Shown piece after piece: positions 51,964 to 59,902 of a DNA stretch of 64,000 bases. Position 1 is the stretch's first letter; every line of letters begins with the position of its first letter. Below the pieces are notes generated by a model. The model made no database searches and was not told the origin of the DNA. It saw only the letters and a list, made by a program, of their open reading frames with translations. The position numbers and the translations under genes were made by a program. Origin of the DNA: an uncultured Prevotellaceae bacterium (GTDB lineage Bacteria > Bacteroidota > Bacteroidia > Bacteroidales > Bacteroidaceae); contig CAMWKZ010000008.1 of assembly GCA_947174945.1 (NCBI GenBank), forward strand, positions 1 through 64,000, written 5' to 3'.

Positions 51964-53288
51964 CACTTACACAATTTACATCCCTCACACTTATTCAGTT
52001 CGCCGCGGAACCGCTTCTCCACCAAGTAGTGCAAGCGGTCGCGCAGAGGCTCCAGCTCCATGCGGTTGACCACCTCGTTGATAAAGGCACTCTGCAACAG
52101 CAGTCGAGCCTCCTTCAGCGAGATGCCCCGCTGCTGCATATAGAACAGGGCAGCATCGTTCAGCTGTCCCACCGTCGAGCCGTGGGCGCACTTCACGTCG
52201 TCGGCGTAGATTTCCAGCATCGGCTGGGTGTACATCCGTGCCTGCTTGGTGGCCGTCAGGTTCTGGTTGGTCATCTGCGATGCCGTCTGCTGCGCACCCT
52301 TCTTTACCAGCACGCGACCCGCAAAGGCACCCGTGGCCTCATCGTCCAGCACGTACTTGTATAGTTCATTCGATGTGCAGTGAGGCACGTGGTGCGTTAT
52401 CAGCGTATTGTTGTCCACGTGCTGCCGCTTGTCGGCTATCACGCACCCATTGCACGAGCACTCCGCGCCCTCGCCCACCAAGTCGAGGTTCAGCTTGTTG
52501 CGCGTCACACCGTTGTGCAGCGTGATGACGTTATGGTTTACACGGCTGTTAGCCTGCTGCTCAATGTAAACGTTGCTCACCCGTGTGTTCTTGTTGTGCG
52601 TCTCCTCCAGACAGTACAAGTCCAGCTTCGCGTTCTCGCCCACGTAAGCCTCAATCACCTGCGTGGCCAGGAAGTGACGGTCATCGGCAGTGTGGTCGCA
52701 GAAGAGGAACTTCACCTCTGCGCCCTCCTCGACGAGCAACAGCACGCGGCGGTTGACCATCAGGTCAACGTCGGAACGCAGGATGTTGATGACCTGTATG
52801 GCGCGGTCGACCACCACGCCCCGTGGCACGTAAACGTAAAGCCCGTCCTGCACCAGCATCGTGTTCAGGTCGGTCACGGCATCGTCGTCCTTGGCTGCCA
52901 GTCGGTTGTAGTATTCCGTCGTGGCCAGCTCCTTCAGCGAGCCCAGCACCACTCCCTCGGGCAGGTGTCCCTTGGGCTGTGCCTTCTCGTAGAGGGCATC
53001 GTTCACCACGAAATAGAGCGAGGTAGACAGGTTAGGCACGTCGCAGCGGAAGGCATCGTAGGGGTTGACGGGAATTTCCAGCCGGTTCAGGTTCAGTCCG
53101 TAGTCAGGCTCAAACAGCTTTGCCACGTCCGTGTACTTATAGCGCTCCACCTTGCGCGAGGGGAAGCCCGCTTTCCTGAACCGCTCAAAGGCTGCGTCGC
53201 GCTGGGCGTTGAGCACCTGCGACGAGTGGTCGCAGAGTATGTTCCGCGCCTGCTCGTACAGCTCTATGTATTGTTTCTCACTGCTCAT
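51963..53288 (-). CDS. sufD: SufD, Fe-S cluster scaffold subunit
   Basis: A 441-residue SufD with the beta-helix core typical of SufB/SufD (EEGAEVKFLFCDHTADD, NSRVNHNVITLHNGV) and the conserved C-terminal LEIYADDVKCAHGSTVGQLN. The C-terminus carries an unusual CEGCKLCK tail. SufD with SufC and SufB forms the assembly scaffold. It overlaps sufC by 11 bp and sufS by 1 base, showing tight coupling. Confidence 0.95.
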   Translation of the reverse strand: MSSEKQYIELYEQARNILCDHSSQVLNAQRDAAFERFRKAGFPSRKVERYKYTDVAKLFEPDYGLNLNRLEIPVNPYDAFRCDVPNLSTSLYFVVNDALYEKAQPKGHLPEGVVLGSLKELATTEYYNRLAAKDDDAVTDLNTMLVQDGLYVYVPRGVVVDRAIQVINILRSDVDLMVNRRVLLLVEEGAEVKFLFCDHTADDRHFLATQVIEAYVGENAKLDLYCLEETHNKNTRVSNVYIEQQANSRVNHNVITLHNGVTRNKLNLDLVGEGAECSCNGCVIADKRQHVDNNTLITHHVPHCTSNELYKYVLDDEATGAFAGRVLVKKGAQQTASQMTNQNLTATKQARMYTQPMLEIYADDVKCAHGSTVGQLNDAALFYMQQRGISLKEARLLLQSAFINEVVNRMELEPLRDRLHYLVEKRFRGELNKCEGCKLCK

Positions 53289-54033
53289 TGACTTCTGCTT
53301 TTATCCAGTCGTAACCACGCTCCTGAATCTCCTTGGCCAGCTCCGGGCCTGCCGTCTTGACTATTTGCCCTTTGTACAGCACGTGTACCACGTCGGGGCG
53401 TATCATCTCCAGCAGCCTGTCGTAGTGGGTAATGACGATGCAGCTGGTCTCTGCCGTCTTCAGCTTGTTCACGCCCTCGGCCACGATGCGCATGGCGTCC
53501 ACGTCAAGCCCCGAGTCCGTCTCGTCCAGAATCGACAGCTTCGGCTCCAGCATGGCCATCTGGAATATCTCGTTGCGCTTCTTCTCGCCACCGCTAAATC
53601 CCTCGTTCACGCTGCGACCCGCCAGCTTGTTGTCCAGCTCCACAATCTTCTGCTTCTCGCGCATCAGCTTGATAAAGTCGCCAGCCTTCAGTTCGGGCAG
53701 CCCCATGTACTTACGCTTCTCGTTGATGGCGGCCTTCATGAAGTTCGTCATCGATACGCCGGGAATTTCCACTGGGTACTGGAACGACAGGAACAACCCT
53801 TCGTGTGCCCTGTCCTCGGGCTTCATCTCCAGCAGGTTCTTGCCGTTAAACCAAGCCTCGCCCTCCGTTACCTCGTAGAGTGGATTGCCCACAAGCACGG
53901 CTGACAGCGTTGACTTCCCCGACCCGTTGGGGCCCATGATGGCGTGAGTCTCACCGTCCCTGATGGTCAGGTCGATACCCCTCAGTATCTCCTTGTCGCC
54001 AATTCTGGCATGTAAGTTTCTTACTTCTAACAT
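53278..54033 (-). CDS. sufC: SufC, Fe-S assembly ABC ATPase
   Basis: A 251-residue ABC ATPase with Walker A GPNGSGKST (about 34-42), signature SGGEKKRNE and Walker B LSILDETDSGLD, in the SufC-specific form. It drives conformational change of the SufB-SufD scaffold. It is the first gene of the operon, since a good promoter lies just ahead at 54056-54086; sufB, which usually precedes sufC in Bacteroidales, is not in this window. Confidence 0.96.
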   Translation of the reverse strand: MLEVRNLHARIGDKEILRGIDLTIRDGETHAIMGPNGSGKSTLSAVLVGNPLYEVTEGEAWFNGKNLLEMKPEDRAHEGLFLSFQYPVEIPGVSMTNFMKAAINEKRKYMGLPELKAGDFIKLMREKQKIVELDNKLAGRSVNEGFSGGEKKRNEIFQMAMLEPKLSILDETDSGLDVDAMRIVAEGVNKLKTAETSCIVITHYDRLLEMIRPDVVHVLYKGQIVKTAGPELAKEIQERGYDWIKAEVNEQ

Positions 54034-54055
54034 CTTTCTATGATTAAACTGCTTG

Positions 54056-54086
54056 CAAAATTACACATTTTCACTGAGAAAGCAAA
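54056..54086 (-). promoter_or_regulatory. Promoter of the sufCDS operon
   Basis: On the minus strand TTTG (54086-54083) is followed after 19 bp by TAATTTTG (54063-54056), a good match to the Bacteroidales consensus, 23 bp before the sufC start. Confidence 0.65.
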
Positions 54087-54129
54087 AAAAGAGCACTAAG
54101 AAATGCGCTCCGATACGGGTGGTTTCCGT

Positions 54130-54232
54130 GAAAGAACCGACCCTACCCCTGGAAAGAACGGTTCAAACTCAGAGAAAGAACGGCTCAAACTCAGGGAAAG
54201 AACGGTTCTTTCCCAGAGAGGGAAAAGGTGGT
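54130..54232. repeat. 22-bp-period tandem repeat, GAAAGAAC family
   Basis: GAAAGAAC starts at 54130, 54152, 54174 and 54196, exactly 22 bp apart, with the 22-bp units at 54152 and 54174 nearly identical. The last unit is a palindrome GGGAAAGAACGGTTCTTTCCC (54194-54214; written as GGGAAAGAAC, G, GTTCTTTCCC). The block ends at the rnhB stop codon (54233, minus strand), the same position behind a gene as in the AGTATCT family, but the core word is unrelated. Confidence 0.9.
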
Positions 54233-54868
54233 TCAGAAATCGAGGGTAAGCTGGCCGTCGCCTAACAGGTTGTACGACCGCCGATGATAGGGGGTGATGC
54301 CATACTGGCGAATAGCCTCGCGGTGCTTCCGGGTGGGATAGCCCTTGTTGCTCAGCCAGTCGTACTGCGGGTACTCCTCGGCCAGACGGTTCATATAGTC
54401 GTCACGATACGTCTTGGCCAGTACAGAGGCAGCGGCTATGGAAAGATACTTGCCGTCGCCCTTGACAATGGTGGTGTGGGGAAGCACCTCGCCCTGCCCT
54501 CCTCCAGACTGGGCAGGCTCACGATACGGCTTAAAACGGTTGCCGTCGACGATGATGGCCTCTGGGCGCACCGCCAACTGGTCGAGGGCGCGGTGCATGG
54601 CCAGAATGGAGGCGTTGAGGATGTTGATACGGTCAATCTCCTCGGGTGTGACGATGCCCACGGCCCACGCCACGGCATCGCGCTCAATGCTCTCGCGCAA
54701 CTGGTAGCGGCGGCGCTCGGTGAGCTGCTTCGAATCGTTCAGCAGCGGGTGCTGGTAGTCGGGTGGCAGGATGACGGCAGCTGCATAGACACTGCCCGCC
54801 AGACAGCCACGGCCTGCCTCGTCGCAGCCCGCCTCGACCATTCCTTCGTAATAATGACTTGCAAGCAT
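54233..54868 (-). CDS. rnhB: Ribonuclease HII
   Basis: A 211-residue RNase HII, which removes ribonucleotides from DNA. The active-site motif [12 protein letters not shown] begins at residue 14 (Asp16, Glu17), with further acidic residues in [10 protein letters not shown] and [13 protein letters not shown]. Start 54868 ([10 protein letters not shown]) matches the usual short N-terminus; upstream in-frame ATGs at 54901 and 54955 lie at or before the expected transcription start of the promoter at 54910-54917, so they are unlikely. Confidence 0.93.
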   Translation of the reverse strand: MLASHYYEGMVEAGCDEAGRGCLAGSVYAAAVILPPDYQHPLLNDSKQLTERRRYQLRESIERDAVAWAVGIVTPEEIDRINILNASILAMHRALDQLAVRPEAIIVDGNRFKPYREPAQSGGGQGEVLPHTTIVKGDGKYLSIAAASVLAKTYRDDYMNRLAEEYPQYDWLSNKGYPTRKHREAIRQYGITPYHRRSYNLLGDGQLTLDF

Positions 54869-54909
54869 TTTCTGTTGAGAAGTGAGTGTTTTAATTGCCA
54901 TTCGGCGTG

Positions 54910-54917
54910 CAAAGATA
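54910..54917 (-). promoter_or_regulatory. Promoter of rnhB
   Basis: TATCTTTG on the minus strand; transcription would start near 54903, giving a leader of about 35 nt to the ATG at 54868. The -33 element is not evident. Confidence 0.55.
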
Positions 54918-55006
54918 CTGATTTTCATCAAAATCACGCCACGCAGTGATGACATTTTTCCGTTTTATACATCTTATTAATAAAAAGTATATACTTGACA
55001 TAAACT

Positions 55007-55837
55007 ATGAACGCAAAACAATTAGAACTCATTGCCGAGCAGAACCGCAAGCGGCTCGTCGAGGTAGTGTATGCCGCCAAGGCAGGTCACATTGGCGGCG
55101 ACTTGTCGTGTTTGAACGTGATGACGGCACTCTATTTTGAAGTGATGAAGAACATCGACCCGGCTCAGCCGAAGGCGCCCGAGCGCGACCGCTTCGTGTT
55201 GTCGAAGGGTCACTGCGTGGAAGCTCTCTACGTGACGCTGGAGGCCAAGGGTTTTCTGCAGCCGGAGGTGCTGGACACCTTGGGCAAGTTCGGCAGCATA
55301 CTGAGCGGCCACCCCACCATCGAGGTGCCGGGCATTGAGGTAAACAGCGGTGCCTTGGGCCACGGACTGGGCATTGGCGTAGGCATGGCCATTGCCGCTA
55401 AGATGGACAAAAAGCCGTATCGCACCTACGTCATGATGGGCGACGGCGAGCAGGGCGAAGGCTCTATCTACGAGGCTGCTATGGCGGCCAACTGTTATCA
55501 CTTGGATAACCTTGTGGCCATCATCGACCGTAACCACCTGCAAATCAGTGGCAACACGGAGGACGTGATGCCCATCGACTCCGTGCGCGAGCGCTGGACG
55601 GCCTTCGGATGGGACGTTATCGAGCTGAACGGCGACTCGATGGAGGACATCCTGCGTGCCTTCGGCAGCATAGACTACCAGAACCAGAAGCCTCACCTGC
55701 TGGTGAGCAACACCACCAAGGGGCGCGGCGTGTCGTTCATGGAGGGCATTGCCAAGTGGCACCACGGGGTGCTGAACGAGGAGCAGTGCAAGGCTGCCGT
55801 TGCCGAGATAGAGGAGCGCATCGCCTCGCTCCGATAA
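55007..55837 (+). CDS. Split transketolase, N-terminal (TPP-binding) subunit
   Basis: A 276-residue subunit carrying the thiamine diphosphate site: GHIGGDLSCLNVMTALYF near the N-terminus and GDGEQGEGSIYEAAMAANCYHLDNLVAIIDRN (GDG...N motif, about 146-177; the key residues are GDGEQGEG and IDRN). It needs the C-terminal subunit encoded 40 bp downstream. It heads a four-gene operon with an FGGY kinase and a FucI/AraA-type isomerase. This set matches the D-apiose transketolase route known from other bacteria (AptA/AptB with apulose kinase and apiose isomerase); a general pentose-phosphate role is the alternative. Confidence 0.9.
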   Translation: MNAKQLELIAEQNRKRLVEVVYAAKAGHIGGDLSCLNVMTALYFEVMKNIDPAQPKAPERDRFVLSKGHCVEALYVTLEAKGFLQPEVLDTLGKFGSILSGHPTIEVPGIEVNSGALGHGLGIGVGMAIAAKMDKKPYRTYVMMGDGEQGEGSIYEAAMAANCYHLDNLVAIIDRNHLQISGNTEDVMPIDSVRERWTAFGWDVIELNGDSMEDILRAFGSIDYQNQKPHLLVSNTTKGRGVSFMEGIAKWHHGVLNEEQCKAAVAEIEERIASLR

Positions 55838-55877
55838 ATTGTAATGTTGTAACTTGTCAAATTGTAAACATAAGAAG

Positions 55878-56798
55878 ATGATTGCTTGTAGAAAACAGTT
55901 TACCGACACGCTGCTCGAACTGGCACGTGAGGACAAAGACATTATTGCAGTGACCACCGATGCGCGTGGCTCAGTGACACTGGGCGACTACGCTGCGGCG
56001 CTGCCCGAACAGTTTGTAGAGTGCGGCATTGCCGAGCAGGATGCCGTGGGCATATCAGCCGGACTGGCCCATTCGGGCAAGAAGGTGTTCTGCTGCGGGC
56101 CTGCCTGCTTCTATGTGGCTCGCTCGCTGGAGCAGGTGAAGGTCGACCTCGCCTATTCCGAGAATCCCGTCACCATTCTGGGCGTATCGGGCGGTGTAGC
56201 CTATGGCGCACTGGGTGCCACCCACCACTCGCTGCACGACATTGCAGCCCTGCGCACCTTCCCCGGCATGACGGTCTGTCTGCCCTCCGACTGGCGCGTA
56301 ACGAAAAAACTGGTCAAGTTCTTAGTCGACTACGACAAGCCGTGCTACGTCCGCGTAGGCCGTGCTGCCGTGCCTGATGTCTATGCCGACGACGACTTCC
56401 ACTTCGAGGTAGGCAAGGCTATCCAGATTTTAGACGGTACCGACGTGACTATCGTGGCCACGGGCGAGACCGTCTATCATGCTTGGCAGGCTGGTCTGCA
56501 ACTGAAAGAGCAGGGCGTATCGGCCCGCGTGCTCGACTGCTCATGGCTGAAGCCGTTCGACACGGAGGCCATTTTGAAAGCTGCCCGCGAGACGGGGCGC
56601 ATCGTCACCGTCGAGGAGCACTCGCAGTTCGGCGGACTGGGAGCTATGGTCTGCGAGACCATCTCTGAAGCCCCCGTGCCCGTCCGCATCCTCGGTATTC
56701 CCGACGAGAACGTCGTTCACGGCACCAACGCAGAGATTTTCCATCATTATGGCCTTGATGCCGAGGGTATCGTGAAGGCTGTACTTTCATTTAAATAA
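55878..56798 (+). CDS. Split transketolase, C-terminal (pyrimidine-binding) subunit
   Basis: A 306-residue partner of the gene before it, with the transketolase pyrimidine domain (FVECGIAEQDAVGISAGLA with the catalytic Glu in GIAEQ) and C-terminal domain (VLDCSWLKPFD, VTVEEHSQFGGLGA). The ATG at 55878 is taken; an in-frame TTG 24 bp upstream has no support. The stop is 6 bp before the kinase gene. Transfer of a two-carbon unit is the expected reaction; acting on apulose 4-phosphate is inferred from context. Confidence 0.9.
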   Translation: MIACRKQFTDTLLELAREDKDIIAVTTDARGSVTLGDYAAALPEQFVECGIAEQDAVGISAGLAHSGKKVFCCGPACFYVARSLEQVKVDLAYSENPVTILGVSGGVAYGALGATHHSLHDIAALRTFPGMTVCLPSDWRVTKKLVKFLVDYDKPCYVRVGRAAVPDVYADDDFHFEVGKAIQILDGTDVTIVATGETVYHAWQAGLQLKEQGVSARVLDCSWLKPFDTEAILKAARETGRIVTVEEHSQFGGLGAMVCETISEAPVPVRILGIPDENVVHGTNAEIFHHYGLDAEGIVKAVLSFK

Positions 56799-56804
56799 CA
56801 GCTT

Positions 56805-58274
56805 ATGGCACAGAGAATCATCGCTATTGACCAGAGTACCTCGTCGACAAAAGCCTTGTTGTTTGACGAGCAGTGTCGCGTGCTGGCACGCACCAGTGTC
56901 GACCACCATCAGTATTACCCACAGACAGGATGGGTGGAGCACGATGTAGAGGAAATCTATAATAATATGGTGGAGGCCATCCGCCAGTTGCCTACTGCCG
57001 AGGCTGCCACCTACTCCCTCGCCATCACCAACCAGCGCGAGACGGTCGTGGTGTGGAACAAGCTGACGGGACGGCCCATTGCCAACGCCGTGGTGTGGCA
57101 GGATACCCGTGGTGCCGAGCTGTGCCGTCTGCTGCGCTCGCAGGGCTACGCCAAGCGGGTGTTCGACAAGAGCGGACTGCTCATCGACCCTAACTTCTCG
57201 GCAACAGGCGTGAAGTGGCTGCTCGACAACGTTGAGGGTGCCCGCGACGCTGCCAACCGTGGGGAACTGCTCATGGGTACCATCGAGACGTGGCTCATTT
57301 GGAAACTGACAGGCGGTCAGGTACACGCTACCGACTACACCAACGCCTCGCGCACCATGCTGTTCAATATCCGCACCATGCAGTGGGACGACGACCTGCT
57401 TCAGCTGTTCGACATCCCGCGTTCTGTGCTTCCCGAGCTATACCCCTGCGACGCTGTCTATGGCGAGACCACCGTGGAGGGCGTCTTCTCCGAGCCTATC
57501 CAGATAGCTGGCGTGCTGGGCGACTCGCACGGCGCACTGGTCGGACAGATGTGCTTCGCCAAAGGCTCCGGCAAGGTGACCTACGGCACTGGCTCCAGCG
57601 TGATGGTGAACATTGGTGAGGAGCCAAAGCCGGCTCCCGAGGGACTGGTGACCAGCGTGGGCTTCTCTGCCTTCGGCAAGACCTACTACGGTTTCGAGGG
57701 CAACATCTACAGCACGGGAGCCACACTGAAATGGCTGGCTGACCAGATGCAGATGGTGGGACATCCCGCCGACATGGAGGCACTGGCTACGACGGTGCCC
57801 GACAACGGCGGTGTCTACATCGTGCCTGCCTTCGCAGGACTGGGGGCTCCGTGGTGGAAGAGTGACGTGAAGGGTGCCGTGTTCGGCCTGACCTTCGCCA
57901 CGACAAAGGCCCACCTGCTGCGTGCCGCCCTCGAGTCTATCGCCTACCAGATAAAAGACCTGATTGACGTGATGGCTCGTGCCACAGGTGGCCGACTGAG
58001 CGAAATATGCGCCGACGGCGGGCCAACGAAGAACAAGTTCCTGATGCAATTCCAGGCCGACTTGCTCGACACACCCGTTGTCTGCACCGAGGTGGACGAT
58101 GCCTCGGCACTGGGTGCTGCCATCATGAATGGTTTTGCCCGTGGCCTGTGGAAAAGCTTCGACGAGGTAACCACCCTGCGTAAGGTAACACAGGTTATCC
58201 AGCCACAGCCCAACCCACAGAAGTCCTCCCTCTATCAGGGATGGCGCAATGCGGTGAACCAGCTGATTAAGTAA
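56805..58274 (+). CDS. FGGY-family sugar/polyol kinase (glycerol-kinase-like; possible apulose kinase)
   Basis: A 489-residue kinase of the FGGY family with IAIDQSTSSTKALLFD at the N-terminus (phosphate 1), ITNQRETVVVWNKLTGRPIANAVVWQDTR, GDSHGALVGQMCF, TYGTGSSVMVN and GGVYIVPAFAGLGAPWW, closest by eye to glycerol kinases. Glycerol kinases normally pair with glycerol facilitator or dehydrogenase genes, absent here. Its place between split transketolase and a ketose/aldose isomerase fits phosphorylation of a ketopentose such as D-apulose. Confidence 0.85.
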   Translation: MAQRIIAIDQSTSSTKALLFDEQCRVLARTSVDHHQYYPQTGWVEHDVEEIYNNMVEAIRQLPTAEAATYSLAITNQRETVVVWNKLTGRPIANAVVWQDTRGAELCRLLRSQGYAKRVFDKSGLLIDPNFSATGVKWLLDNVEGARDAANRGELLMGTIETWLIWKLTGGQVHATDYTNASRTMLFNIRTMQWDDDLLQLFDIPRSVLPELYPCDAVYGETTVEGVFSEPIQIAGVLGDSHGALVGQMCFAKGSGKVTYGTGSSVMVNIGEEPKPAPEGLVTSVGFSAFGKTYYGFEGNIYSTGATLKWLADQMQMVGHPADMEALATTVPDNGGVYIVPAFAGLGAPWWKSDVKGAVFGLTFATTKAHLLRAALESIAYQIKDLIDVMARATGGRLSEICADGGPTKNKFLMQFQADLLDTPVVCTEVDDASALGAAIMNGFARGLWKSFDEVTTLRKVTQVIQPQPNPQKSSLYQGWRNAVNQLIK

Positions 58275-58299
58275 CTTAATAACTAAAGACTAAGCAAAT

Positions 58300-59724
58300 A
58301 TGAGAAACGGAAAGACTTGTTTTGGCGTAATTATTGGAACACGCGCCTATTTTAACTCAGAGCTGGCCAAGGATGTGCGCAAGCAACTGCTGAAGACACT
58401 GGACGAGGGCGGCTACGAGTACGTCATCCTGCCTGAGGACGCTACGCCCACGGGCAGCAGTAGCATTGAAACCCGCGAAGACGGACTGAAGGTATCTAAA
58501 CAGTTCCGTGAGCACCGTGACGAGATTGACGGTATCATCGTGTCACTGCCCAACTTCGGCTTTGAGATTGGCATCATCAACGCCATCAGCGATGCCGACC
58601 TGCAGGTGCCTGTCATGGTGCAGGCCTGCGACGACGAGAACGACAAGGTTGACCTTGACTCGCGCCGTGATGCCTTCTGCGGTAAGATTTCGGTTTGCAA
58701 CAACCTTTACCAGTATGGCATTCCCTTTACGGACACGACCCTGCACACCTACAGCATCTATGACCCACTGCTTAAGAAGGACATTGACCGCTTTGCTGCT
58801 ATCTGCCGCGTAGTCAACGGACTGCGCCACTGCCGCATTGGTCAGATAGGTACGCGCCCATTGGGCTTCAACACTTGCCGCGCTTCGGAGAAGCTGTTAC
58901 AGCGTTCGGGCATTACCGTCGTACCTGCCGACCTGAGCGAGATTCTGTTCGCCGCCCAGAAGATTTCAGACGACGACCCGAAGTTCATCGAGATGTGCAA
59001 CCGCACTTGCAACTACGCCCAAGTGCCCGACAACTACAAGGAGAAACTGGGCTTGCAGGCTAAGTTCAGCGTAGCCGTTGAAAACTGGATTGAGCAGAAC
59101 GACGTGCAGGCCGTCGCCATCCAGTGCTGGGACTCGCTGGAGCAGAACTACGGCTGTGCGCCCTGCGTAACGATGTCGATGCTTTCAGACAAGCTGATAC
59201 CTGCAGCCTGTGAGACCGACATTGCCGGTGCTGTGTCGATGTACGCCCTGACGCTGGCCTCGGGCAAGGCTTCTGCCCTGCTCGACTGGAACAACAACTT
59301 TGCCGAGGACCGTAACAAGTGCGTATGCACGCACTGTGGCAACTACGCCAAGTCATTCGTGGGCAACGACAACCTGAAGTTAGGCCCGTTAGGTGTGTTG
59401 GGCAGGACGCTGGGCAAGATTAACACCTTCGGTGCCGTCTACGCCAAGGTGAGCGAAGGCCCCTTCACCTTCTTCCGTATCTCTACCGACGACCCCTTAG
59501 GCACCATCAAGGCATACGTGGGCAAGGGCGAGATAACCGACGACCCATACGGAATGGACGGCTGCATCGCCGTGACGAAGGTGGACAACCTGCAGGGACT
59601 GATGAAGTACATCTGCAAGAACGGCTTCGAGCACCACGTAGCCATGTGCCGCACTGATGTCGTTGACATCCTGAACGAGGCTATCGAGACTTACCTCGGC
59701 TGGAACCTCCACGTTCACGAGTAA
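58300..59724 (+). CDS. L-fucose/L-arabinose isomerase family protein (possible apiose isomerase)
   Basis: A 474-residue member of the FucI/AraA isomerase superfamily. Seen are DGIIVSLPNFGFEIGIINAI, a metal-region IQCWDSLEQNYGCAPCVTMSML with Glu and Asp ligands, TDIAGAVSMYALTLASG, and a Cys-rich CVCTHCGNYAKSF near residue 345. Such proteins interconvert aldoses and ketoses. The enzyme supplying the substrate of the adjoining kinase is expected to be an isomerase, so D-apiose to D-apulose is a reasonable hypothesis; another branched or deoxy sugar is possible. A terminator follows after 36 bp. Confidence 0.82.
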   Translation: MRNGKTCFGVIIGTRAYFNSELAKDVRKQLLKTLDEGGYEYVILPEDATPTGSSSIETREDGLKVSKQFREHRDEIDGIIVSLPNFGFEIGIINAISDADLQVPVMVQACDDENDKVDLDSRRDAFCGKISVCNNLYQYGIPFTDTTLHTYSIYDPLLKKDIDRFAAICRVVNGLRHCRIGQIGTRPLGFNTCRASEKLLQRSGITVVPADLSEILFAAQKISDDDPKFIEMCNRTCNYAQVPDNYKEKLGLQAKFSVAVENWIEQNDVQAVAIQCWDSLEQNYGCAPCVTMSMLSDKLIPAACETDIAGAVSMYALTLASGKASALLDWNNNFAEDRNKCVCTHCGNYAKSFVGNDNLKLGPLGVLGRTLGKINTFGAVYAKVSEGPFTFFRISTDDPLGTIKAYVGKGEITDDPYGMDGCIAVTKVDNLQGLMKYICKNGFEHHVAMCRTDVVDILNEAIETYLGWNLHVHE

Positions 59725-59760
59725 ACGTCAGTTCTCCCCGTCAATCTTTTCTATACCGAG

Positions 59761-59796
59761 AAGGCAATACAGACTTTGCGCTGTATTGCCTTTTTG
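59761..59796 (+). terminator. Rho-independent terminator
   Basis: AAGGCAATACAG (59761-59772) pairs perfectly with CTGTATTGCCTT (59781-59792) around an 8-base loop, followed by TTTGTTTT. It closes the transketolase/kinase/isomerase operon. Confidence 0.9.
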
Positions 59797-59835
59797 TTTT
59801 ATACGTTATCTTCTCGCCCAAAAGAGACAGCGAAA

Positions 59836-59867
59836 TTTGGCAGTTCTATAGAAAAAGCGTATCTTTG
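59836..59867 (+). promoter_or_regulatory. Promoter of the GH3/GH67 operon
   Basis: TTTG (59836-59839), a 20-bp spacer and TATCTTTG (59860-59867) match the Bacteroidales consensus well, 35 bp before the GH3 start. Confidence 0.8.
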
Positions 59868-59902
59868 TCAGCAAAATAACTAATAACTAAATCGTAAAAG
59901 CA

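Noticed and set aside
56805..58274. Plain glycerol kinase of glycerol catabolism
   Set aside because: The sequence is glycerol-kinase-like, but no glycerol facilitator or glycerol-3-phosphate dehydrogenase is near, and the operon contains transketolase subunits and an isomerase.
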